Shown here piece by piece: positions 25,181-34,950 of a DNA stretch of 64,000 nt. The DNA is from Synchiropus splendidus (lineage: Eukaryota > Chordata > Actinopteri > Syngnathiformes > Callionymidae). The notes under the pieces are model-generated. The model was not told the origin of the DNA. It saw only the letters and a program-made list of their open reading frames with translations, and made no database searches. A program made the position numbers and the translations under genes. Each line of letters begins with the position of its first letter. Position 1 is the first letter of the stretch. Location: assembly GCF_027744825.2 (NCBI RefSeq), contig NC_071334.1:33821937-33885936 (forward strand), written 5' to 3'.

Positions 25181-28100
25181 GTAACACTCAAGTTCCGTCT
25201 CGTCCTTCCACGTTTTGCTGAAGGTCTATCCCGCTTATTATGCATTCTGTCACATACAAAGTGGTCCCTGAGCGAGGCGGAGGAATGTATTCATCAGCTG
25301 TGTGGTTACGGCAGTGCTTATGTGTTTTTCTCAATCTCAGTTTTTCTCCCTTTAAGCGAGCTATATATTCATGATCAATGAACACGCGTTTATTCAGACT
25401 TTATAACTGCATAAGTGAAGTCGAGTGGCGTAATTTTGGAGGTAAATCTCTGCCATCGATATTTGGATAAAAAAAACGTAATGTGATTTAATATGAAATC
25501 CGACAGACAATGCAACAATGGAATAATACCCAGTCGTAAGTTGAGGATCTAATGCGAGTCATTACAGTTGCTACTTATTGTCACACACTACACTACGTTT
25601 TTGTCCAAACTTGTTTGCTCCTGCTAAAAAAACCTGAGAACAATTTTGCTTGGAGAAACATAGTTTTTGCACATTCTAAAGGTAAGTGCAAAGTTAAATG
25701 CAAAACTTCAATAACAAGGTGTGTTTTTCAGTACTGGGACTGCAGATGAATCACATTTAAACGGTGTTCTCCTGGAGATATTTCTCCAGCATTACGTTGT
25801 AGTGGAAACATCCATGATGAAGGAGTGTCACAAGACTGTACCGATGGATGGGAAATTCAAGCTTAATGTTTGGGATGGATGTACATACTATGTTATTGTA
25901 GGCACTTTTAGAGTTTGCCATGGAGCACTTTGATGTTTAACCATATTGACCTGCCTCTTAAAATGAATCAATTCTCAGATTAAATATTGAAATAAAATGT
26001 GATCAATTGCAATCCATTACTGACAACACATCAAATGAATTAGATTTTTTCAAATCATGTCCTCCGTTTTTTTGTCATACAGTCAGTTCCCCGCGGAGAG
26101 GAAGCTAATGCCAAAGTCACTTATTGTTTGGTTGTGTTTCTTCATATATTTTGGGAGGTGTGAAATAAACAATTCAGAGGGGAGGGCAGACTTTAAAAAG
26201 GTGATGCTAGGCTGAAAAGTCGCGGCTAAAGAGGAGAGTCTGATGGGCGAACTAAATCGGCAGAGATCCAGTTGCTGGAGTCAAGGGCCGCCAAAAACAG
26301 GAAATGAAGGGACAACATTAGAGAGGAGGATAGTGAGAGCGCGTGAGTCATGTTCCACGAATGAGTTTCATGGTGTGTCTTCAATGAGTCGACTCATTGG
26401 CGACTCCCAGGCGTGCTGGATCCACGGAGCCAAGCGGTGGGACGGAGACAAGATGGCAGCTGTCCAGCTCCTGCCACAGCGCCACCATATTGTCGTTATT
26501 ATCTAATTACCAGGTCAGGCCGTGTCGTCTCTCTGTTCTGGAGCGCTGCCACCTTCCTGAGTTTGGTCGCTGGCCAGTTGTTTTTGGCGGAGCGCCTGGA
26601 CGGGGTGCCCCCCTCCCTCCTCCCTTGCCGACCCCCCCACAGCCAATCAGAGACAATCACTGCAGTACAAAATCATTATCCTGATTGTCAGACGACTCTT
26701 GTTCTGTGTGCCTTTGCCTCAGATGCTGGAAACCTGGTAATAGTTTCTGCTTCTTCATGTGTGACCAAGGAGTCCAGTAGGGACCCCGAAATTGTTGACA
26801 TGTTTCCGAGCGTGTTTGGGAGAAGGAAAGAAAGAAATGTGAAATATTTATCTGACTGAGGTAAATATTTCCAGACCATGTTGTCGGCCTCAGTTGGAGC
26901 TTCTGCGCGGTGAGGAGCTACAATGCTAACACCAGCTGGGTTTGCATAGAGAGACGGACTATGAGTGGACAATACATGTTTGTAATACTTGTGTACAATA
27001 CATAATGAACCAATTACGACGTTCTACTCTGTTTTTTTAATTATCTTTGTGCAAATATTGAGATCAAAAGTTTAGAAGAGAAAATGTATGTGGCTGAACC
27101 TCAGCGCCAGAGGCTACAGCAAAAACAGATATATATCTGTATAAAAAAACGTGTTGCTTCGTCTTTTCAGTTTGGTTTACGGGAAAGTGTGTTGATGCTT
27201 GATTGACCTAAAATTCAAACTAAAGCTGTATTGAACGCGCACAAAAAGGTTGGTGACCAACCTTGATGTTCAAACTGATGTGATGTTGAGTGACACTGAA
27301 GTGCCCCAGGCCTCTGTTTTTCTCCCTGTTTCTTCTTTTGATTTCAGGCTTATCTTCACGCAGTGATCACTGCCAGAGCAGATGAGCGACTTTGAGATAC
27401 ATCTGGTGAGGAAAGTCAGTTACTACTGAACTGCATCACCATCCAGGGGCAGATGAGAGTCCATCCCGGGTGAGGTGCACCACTTCACGTCGTTTAAGCA
27501 GCGTTTATCGCTTCTGACGTCACGCAGCATTGGTCCAGAGTTGACGCAATGCTGACATCTATTGTCCAGTACTCGGTAATGCAACTTCACGTTCTGCTTT
27601 GATCGACTACTGTTCACTTAAATGAAATGCTAAATTCTGATTTTAACTACATCTCAGACGAACAATAAATCAGAGGCCACCTTCCTTCGAAGCTTTTAAA
27701 ATTTTTGAAATTTAGTTGGAAAATATGCAGAGATGTAACAATAGTAATAAAAACTGTCTGAATCTTTACTATTCTGAATATTGAATGTATGTTATTGGAT
27801 GAACGTTTACTTCAATCTCATCAAAAACATTTTGAATACTTTCGAATACTATAATTCACATGACAGTTTAGTCAATATTTCTTCTTATGTTTTGCATTAA
27901 AAAGGAGTAGTTCTGTTCCTTATTCCCACTTTTCCAAATTGTTGTAGTGTATAACTGTGAGTAAGCTTGTGTCTGTGTGAGGTCCTTTATGTTTTTTATT
28001 TTATTTTAATTTTTTTAATCAGTTTTGTCAGTTCCTTCTGATCTTTAAAATCTCTTCTACAAAGTAATCTTGTGGTTTCTCTGTCAGATATAGTCTCTCA

Positions 28101-29880
28101 AAAACCTTCAAGATGATTATGCTTTTCATTTCTTTGTCAGTGAGTTCCACATTCTTACTCCCACTACTATTATAAGTCTTCAGACCGGAGGTGCTCATGA
28201 TTGGTCGCAGCAGCTCAGGAAGGTGGACAGACTTTCTCACTGTCGCTTCTCCAGCACTGAAGAGGAGATCTCAGTCTGACAGCAGCTGGCTTGTCCAGTT
28301 CATGCTGGTCAGTGCGCAGATGAGCACATTTGTTTCCCCTTTTATGTAAAATCTAAGATATGACTGAGGCCTATTTTGGGCATCATTTACAGTCGCTCTG
28401 TGGCAGCAGCTGGTGAACCGAGTTTAGATTCAGTGCCCTCTCGTTGCACGGATCAGGCTGCGCTTTCTCCTCTTCTGTAGACTCTGAGTTTGGCTTGTAA
28501 GGTGATGACAGCGTCAACTTCACACTTAAACTGAACTGTTTAGATCGTAAAGGAACTTCAATGTCACATAATGTTGCCATTAAGTGGATTGGACTGAAGC
28601 TTGAGGCGATGCGGAGTTTGAAGGTTCTCCCTGTGCTTGCTTTGTTAAGCTCCAACGCATTCTTCCCAAAAACAATGTAGGTGAACTGAGGACTCCAGAT
28701 AGTCAGCTAGTGTGACTGGTTCTCTGTCTATACGTGACCTTTGATGGACTGGTGCTGTAGCCAAGACTGAGTTGGGGGGGCGAGACCCAGACCTAGACCT
28801 AGACCAAACTCAATCAGAATTCCAGAAAGTCTATTACTCATATATGAAACACATTTATTTCTTATTGCAAAAGAACTGCTGGTAATTTTATCAAATTAAA
28901 TCGAGAATGGAAACACATTCATTGCAACAATCTGGTCGTTTGTTCTGTATTGCTTTGTCCCTGTATGCTCTGGTCACGACACAGTCTCAACAACAACAAC
29001 AATAACAGCCCAGGGTGTCTGTCGCCTTCCGCCCCAAATGCTGTGCAAGGGTCACATAGAGACAGACAAAGTTCACACACAGTCAGCAATGGATAATTGA
29101 GTCATCAGTTGGGATCTTTTTTAACTGTGGGAGGAAATCGGAATGCCTGAGGAAACTCATGCAAGAAGAGGGAGAACATACAAACTCAGCACATAGAGAA
29201 ACAAAACTGAGTAGAAAGGTAGAACTGTCTGTCCTAATGAATGAAGAGAATATGAAATCAATTTTGCATCTAAGAGAGCCCAAAAATGGCTCGAGGTCCT
29301 CCTAATCTTTGCAAGTGAGTGATTTGAATTAGAGACCACCGTGCTAACGTGCTCATGAGAATAAGTCCATCCTGTAAGACAGAGGGTTAATACTGCAGCG
29401 ATTGTTATGACCACCCATGTTATTACTCCATAAACAAGTGGGGTTCCTCACGGTGACTCTGATGTCCTCCTCCTGCTGGACCTGGTGCAGCATATGAAAC
29501 CTGTGCACAGAAGCTGAACAATCTGTGGACATTACTGTGAAGTAAAACACCTGACGTGCTGGAAATGAACAAAGAAAAATTGATTCAAGTCAGAGTTGTT
29601 CAAATCTAAAAATAAAAATGTTTAGTGTCAGGTAAGCTTTGAGCTGTCCTTCTAACAACAGACTTCCTGGCCTCAAAATTCTTACTTACAAATAAAAAAA
29701 TATATGATTTCCTATTTTATATCTTTGCTAAGAGTATAGTTGTATCATCCTCTGTTAGGCAATTAATTTATTGTATTCACAATTGTTACACATATTCAAC
29801 ACAAGTGGTGAGTGAGTCAACATGCTGCACAAAGATCTCCACACCTGCAGTGAAGAGGGAAAAAGCCAGTGTGATTTTTC
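25181..29880. other. Intergenic stretch between efna2 and the bHLH gene
   Basis: No exon could be supported. A GC-rich block at about 26400-26660 holds CCAAT (gccaatca) and homeobox-like ATTATCTAATTACC words and may be regulatory. Two minus-strand open frames of 70 and 90 codons at 28028-28240 and 28383-28655 are the only protein-like stretches; see findings. The rest is AT-rich and unremarkable. Confidence 0.5.
29030..29355 (+). repeat. Teleost interspersed repeat, second copy
   Basis: It has the same family signature as at 18541: 'gtcacatagagacagacaaa', 'actgtgggaggaaatcggaa', 'gagaacatacaaactcagca', then a decayed 'gaattagagaccaccgtgct'. Orientation is plus. Confidence 0.6.
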
Positions 29881-29889
29881 TTTCACTCC

Positions 29890-30210
29890 CTCCCTCTGAT
29901 AAGGGATGGTCCTACTCTTGTTTTAGACTCGTCTGTGAGGTGAAAACAACCACTGATAAGACTGATATGTTGGTCGTGACAGCGGTGAAGAAGGAAATCA
30001 GACCCCGGAAAACACGATTCTGGCAGCGGGGGGCGGGTCCGAGGAGACGCCCCCTCTGGACCCAAAAGGTCCCCGGGGGGCTGCAAGCTCTGAGGTCCAC
30101 TCTTGCTAGATTAATTGGACTGCTTTTTTCAATGGCGTTTCCTTGGAAACGACGCGTCACGACTCACAAGCGTCAGGTATATAAAGACTCACCAGCAGAC
30201 CTCCATCACT
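29890..30210 (+). promoter_or_regulatory. Promoter region of the TAL/LYL-like gene (TATA box, GATA sites)
   Basis: A TATA box TATATAAAG starts at 30178, about 80 bp before the ATG at 30260, placing transcription start near 30205-30210. Upstream lie two TGATAAG GATA sites (29897-29903 and 29954-29960) and GC-rich boxes (about 30028-30055 and 30068-30080). The GATA sites fit a haematopoietic or endothelial gene of the TAL family. Function is inferred. Confidence 0.6.
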
Positions 30211-30259
30211 GGGACCGTCTGGATCCACACAGCATCGAACCCGGATCTTTCAGCAAGAC

Positions 30260-30273
30260 ATGAACGCCAGCAG
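30260..30273 (+). CDS. bHLH gene coding exon 1 (14 bp coding)
   Basis: ATGAACGCCAGCAG is followed by donor GTGAGAC. It encodes M-N-A-S and two bases of the next codon. It is short, so it rests on frame continuity and the strong donor rather than on similarity. Confidence 0.6.
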
Positions 30274-31338
30274 GTGAGACAAAAAAAACAAACAAAAAAA
30301 CAACCCAAATAGTTCGTTTTAGATTAGCGAAATGCAGGTTTGTCCATCCAGCAACTTAAACTTCAAAATAAAATAGACGTATTTTTCTGGCTTTTTTGCC
30401 GTACAAACGGATGAGTAGATTGGTATATGTTCTTTATGGTTATTGAGTAAGCCTAAAAGGATGTACATTAACTCACAGTAATCGCAGTAAAATTAACAAG
30501 ACGTTGAACTTAATGTACGTTTTATTATGAAGTCTAGCCTCAGGACACTATAAGGATGCTGCTAACGCTTTGCTTACTTTTGATGTGTTTACCGTTTGCT
30601 TCTTTTTAAATCTAACAAAAACATACAAAACTAACGAACAAGTGATGCCTGTAGACATTATTGTTTTCGAAGTGGTAAACATATTTGTCATGTTGAATTT
30701 ACAGGAAACTAGATCAACACGTTATCATGAGACAGAGGTCGCCTTCATATGACGTCACACCCACAGAAGGTATGTAATGTTTTAACTTTTTTTTTAAACA
30801 AATATTTATATGTATCTCTGTACAATTCTTAGTTTAGTCCTTTTAATCCTGAAATTAATAAACACCGTTAATGTTGTGAACTAATTCTCTCCTCCGCTCA
30901 GGCTCTCGTCCTCGAGTCGCTCGTCGTATCTTCACCAACAACCGCGAGCGTTGGCGGCAACAGAACGTCAATGGCGCTTTCGCTGAGCTACGCCGCCTCA
31001 TCCCGACTCACCCCCCTGACAGGAAGCTGAGCAAGAACGAGACCTTGCGATTGGCCCTCAGGTACATCAACTTCCTGGATGGACTCCTGACAGAGCCGGA
31101 GCTCAGGGCTCCACTCAGCCGCTCGGCCAGTGTCGAGTCCTCATCTGGCAATGAAGGCTCAGCAGATGAGGACTCCTGCCCAGATACCCCGACTGAAGAC
31201 AGTGCCGCCCTGCCTGTCCTCCACCTGCAGTCAGAGCAGGCGTGCTGGACTCTGGAGGATTCAGGGTTTGACTCCTTTCACTTGGGAGACTCAAGTCTTT
31301 GTGATGCTGAAAACTTCTGGGACTTTTTGTCAGTCTGA
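30260..31338 (+). CDS. bHLH transcription factor of the TAL/LYL family, 171 aa
   Basis: TAL/LYL proteins bind E-boxes as heterodimers with E-proteins and act with GATA factors and LMO2 in blood and endothelial development. Three exons join in frame: 30260-30273, 30705-30769 and 30902-31338. Residues 34-86 form a near-perfect TAL-type b[23 protein letters not shown] in the basic and first helix, then [20 protein letters not shown] and YINFL. The amino-terminal part is only 33 residues, far shorter than in TAL1 or LYL1 and closer in shape to TAL2. After the bHLH comes an 85-residue Ser/Asp/Glu-rich tail that I do not recognise, ending in WDFLSV and containing DSGFDS (146-151). The start was chosen because its short exon ends in a clean AG|GTGAGA donor just below a TATA box; an alternative ATG lies in exon 2 at residue 13. 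It may be TAL2-like, LYL1-like or an extra paralogue, so no symbol is given. Confidence 0.85.
30274..30704 (+). other. bHLH gene intron 1
   Basis: AT-rich GT-AG intron of 431 bp, with acceptor TTTACAG. No feature was seen in it. Confidence 0.6.
30705..30769 (+). CDS. bHLH gene coding exon 2
   Basis: This 65 bp exon lies between TTTACAG and donor GTATGT. It restores an Arg codon and encodes [21 protein letters not shown]. It ends with one base of a Gly codon finished in exon 3. A perfect TGACGTCA (CRE palindrome) happens to lie inside it at 30750-30757. Confidence 0.65.
30902..31338 (+). CDS. bHLH gene exon 3: bHLH domain and tail
   Basis: The exon starts after CCGCTCAG and runs to TGA at 31336-31338. 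It carries the whole bHLH and the acidic, serine-rich carboxy tail. This is the exon that identifies the family. Confidence 0.93.
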
Positions 31339-31860
31339 CTGTGGAAAAACTTGTTTGTATTCGCAACCTATTAGGCTGCATTCAGTAGACAGTAGGAAAC
31401 GTATACAGACTTAGAATCATTGTTAGAGTTCTTAGTCTTCAACTGCTCAAACCGTGACTTTAGATATAGAAATGAAATTAATGCACTGGCTTCAGTGAAA
31501 TCTTTCTCGACTGCAAAGTTCACAGACACCTTGAATTTGGAACGTGGACCATGCATTTTAGCCTACACTGAAGCCTCAACTTTGAGTCTTTATTCCCGTC
31601 GGTTTGTGCCGCACAGATCATGTTGATCTTCACCTGTGTTGGAGTGTGCGGCCCTCTGAATGAAATGTGATATTCACATGTAGAAGAGTGGACGAGTGTC
31701 ATTGTGTTTCTGTCTCAAAGCTCTGCCGTCGCAGCAGAAGAAGCTGTAACCAGATCTGGTTCTTTTCCTGTGAAATGGACCTCTGGTGCTTTTAATGATT
31801 CTAACTTCCTTGTGGATTTGATGTACGAAAATTCAATAAATGCTTCTGAAATCTTGAGTT
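31339..31860 (+). other. 3' UTR of the bHLH gene with poly(A) signal
   Basis: An AATAAA at 31835-31840, followed about 20-40 bases later by T/G-rich sequence, gives a plausible end. That makes a 3' UTR of roughly 520 bp. Confidence 0.6.
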
Positions 31861-33303
31861 GGAATTTGTTCTGTCGCTGTAGCTTTGATGATCATATGTT
31901 TGGGTTTCAGTGCTGGATAAAGATCAGCAGGTGGTGTGGCTTTCAGAAGAACAATTTAGTAGCATCTCTCAGTGGCCATGTTTTTCTGTGGAGTGTGCAG
32001 AGCAGTGTTAACCTGTGGGGGGCAAAGTAGTAGTCAGCGCAGCAGCTTCACAGCAAGTAGGTCACTAATTCAAGTAGGACTCACGTGTCAAAAGCTGAGA
32101 TTTAAAAAAAAAGTACGTTTCTACGACTGACAATCAGCATGTTCTTCTTTCAAATTTAGAGCCGCTCAATACTGGCTGAAGTCATTGGCCTGTTCACTTT
32201 TTAACCCATGGTTTTTGTAAACTGCATTCCTACGAGCTACAAACGCTGTCATTCTACTTGGTTAACTGAGCTTGCATAGCTACACAGAATGCTCCCAAAC
32301 ACACATACATATTGAACAAAAGTTTCAGGGCTTGTTGCAAGCCATGTAACATAGAAGTAACTTGATTTTGGTGGTATTCTGTAGGTCCGTTTGGATGTGC
32401 GAATGTTCTTAAGTTTACCACATTGATTTTCAATAGGCTGGGCAGCACGTCCTGTCATGTGACCTGCACCGGTTAAAGCCAGCAGTAGACAGACACTGTA
32501 TAAAACTCATTGTTCTCTGCTTATTACTAACACAATTTAATGAGTTGCTTCTAGTATTGTGTAAGGTCTATTGTGAAGCGCATTGGAAAGGAAGTAACTC
32601 TTGCTCCTGGGTTGTTTAAAGGGTGGCTGCTGCAAAAAAAGAATAGAAAGATGCTTGCACAGCACTTCAGTGAAAGTAGTCTCAACCTTTTGATTATCTT
32701 ATTGTATAAGGCAATACGTCACGGTGAATGCAAAGTACAGTCCCATTGGTGGCAGTGGTGGGATAAGCCAGACCCCACAAAGAAGTTAAGTCACATTAAA
32801 AATAGATATAGTTAGCGTTAGCACCCAAATGATGGGGGACATCAACTTAGAGTGATCCATTTTATTTTACAACTTCTTTTTACAAAATCAATATGCATGA
32901 ATATCTAATATGCATGGTACATTTATATACTCCAATAAATGCTGCAAATGCTTTTTAGAGTTTATCACAAGACCCAGTCACAATGAAGCTAACAGAGCCC
33001 TAATATGACAGATATCTTTTGTGATAACTTTGTTGCTGATGTGACAACCTGATTAAGATGTACAATTACTTTGTGATACATTAAAATTGTATGGATACTT
33101 CATGGACACCCTTTATATATTTTGCAAAAGTCAATAGTGCAAAGTTAAATAATACTTTATTTCAAAGTAGAACATTTAAAAATACGCATTTGAGTCAATG
33201 AGTGACAAATACAAATGACATTTATCGTGTGTTTATCCTGCTCTAAGTGCCTGACTCAGAATTGATTTCAATATTTGGCCCATCCGCCAGGGTATTAATC
33301 TTC
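31861..33303. other. Non-coding stretch downstream of the bHLH gene
   Basis: No exon was seen. A decayed piece of the common fish repeat ('agcagcttcacagcaagtag') lies at about 32020-32090. The rest is AT-rich. Confidence 0.5.
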
Positions 33304-33541
33304 AGTGTGAGCAGCACCGGGACGTGTTCCCACCGTTTGGTCTGTCAAGATCGCATCCAGGTCACACATGGCGCTGATAACAGTGGGCTCTGAAGGGGTG
33401 TGGCCTCCCGCCTAACAAGCCAATGATGAGTGGGCGTGGATCTGATGACTGATAAGAGTCTCAGCCAATCACATGACTCGGAGAGAGCCATGCAGACAAC
33501 AGCAACAAGTCCCTGAGGAGAGATGAGGCGTCCTTCAATTA
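33304..33541 (+). promoter_or_regulatory. Left copy of an inverted duplicated GATA/CACC element
   Basis: Within this copy lie TGATAA (33375-33380), GGGGTGTGGCC (33395-33405, CACC-type box on the other strand), GGGCGTGG (33432-33439), TGATAAG (33450-33456), CCAAT (33465-33469) and the E-box CACATG (33470-33475). The same motif order is kept in the inverted copy at 34739-34950. By hand count the inner part (33383-33541) differs from its partner at about 9 positions. GATA plus CACC plus E-box is a known erythroid enhancer grammar; enhancer function is inferred. Confidence 0.55.
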
Positions 33542-34738
33542 GTGTGTGTGTGTGTCCCTCCCCTGTTCTTTAACTGTTCCAAAATGTGATCTGGACGATT
33601 TAATCGTGGCTGCTTATCTCCACTGCTTTTCTTCTCTTGTCATCAGTAGAACCATCGTCTCCTCACCCCATGTGACGTGCACTGGCCACTGCAGGCAAGA
33701 AACACCCATCCGAAATTGTAGTTTTCAGCCACACAATAGTGTAAAGCTGGTCATCATCTTATGGTTGAGTACTGCACCTTGACTGAGTATAGCGCCCTTC
33801 TGTCAGTGAGGCATTGTACAGTTGATGCTGCTCAACTTCCACTCACTGAAACCTGTTTCAGATGTCGATGCCTCCTGAAATGTTGAGCTCCAGGGATCCA
33901 CACGAATGTTCCTCCTTGATTTGACTTGATCTTTCATTTCGTTTGTCGATTCTAACATTCATAACCTAAATATAATATAATATAAAATATTGACCTTCAT
34001 CTCTATAGCTTTTAATCCTACTTATACTACAGTACTTTTTTGTTTTATCTGCGGTACATTCCGATGGGTGGCTTTATATCACGACATTAATATGTGATCA
34101 CACGTGGGGCTAAAATGTGTGTGTCACACCTGTGTGTGACGCATTTATGATTTTTTTTTTAGCATCAATATTTTTAAATATATTATATTGTAATTATTAT
34201 TATTATTAGAAAAGGATCTGACTAGGTACAACAATAACATAATAACATAAAATAAAATAATTCCCGTCAACAAATCTGATACTTTTGTCCTCTTTTCAAG
34301 AACATTTATGTCAAATATACCTTCACATGAAGAGTTTGTGGACTAAAAGCCCTGCGCATGGATATACAACACAACAACCTGACTGATGTTGCTGTGCATT
34401 ATGATGTATTTATGCTGAGGTGTGTGGCAGGTGTGTGACAGCTGCTCCTCCATGATGACAGGTGTGTGTCACCCTGCTCACATCAGTGTGCGTGTGACAT
34501 TTGTTGGTTTGCGTTTCTGCATAATTGAAGTGTATCTGGGACTCGCTGCCATATCATAACTACACAAGAATGTCAAGTGGATGTTACTGAGGTGTTCTCA
34601 GACCCACATGGAGGAATGATCTCTTCAGTGTGGCATGGTCGGCCTCCTGCTCCTTCTCTTGATGGCAATGATTCTACTTCGAGTTTCTCCTGGATGGCTG
34701 AGCTTCTATGTGTCAAAGAGAGTCTCATACAAACACAT
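33542..34738. other. Spacer between the two inverted copies
   Basis: About 1.2 kb of mostly AT-rich sequence beginning with a short GT run. No exon or further motif cluster was noticed. Confidence 0.5.
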
Positions 34739-34950
34739 TAATTGAAGGACGCCTCATCTCTCCTCAGGGACTTGTTGCTGTTGTCTGCGTGGCTCTCTCC
34801 GAGTCATGTGGTTGGCTGAGACTCTTATCAGTCATCAGCTCCACGCCCTCTCATCATGGGCTTGTTAGGCGGGAGGCTACGCCCCCTCAGAGCCCACAAA
34901 CCTTATCAGAGAGAGCCGACTGTGGGAACACGTCCTGATGTGGCTCACAC
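34739..34950 (-). promoter_or_regulatory. Right copy of the inverted GATA/CACC element
   Basis: Reverse-complement partner of 33304-33541. It keeps the E-box (CATGTG 34805-34810), the inner GATA site (CTTATCA 34824-34830), CCACGCCC (34841-34848), CGCCCCC near 34880 and the outer GATA site (CTTATCA 34902-34908). The CCAAT box is mutated (GGTTGGCT). Similarity fades at the outer end. Confidence 0.55.
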
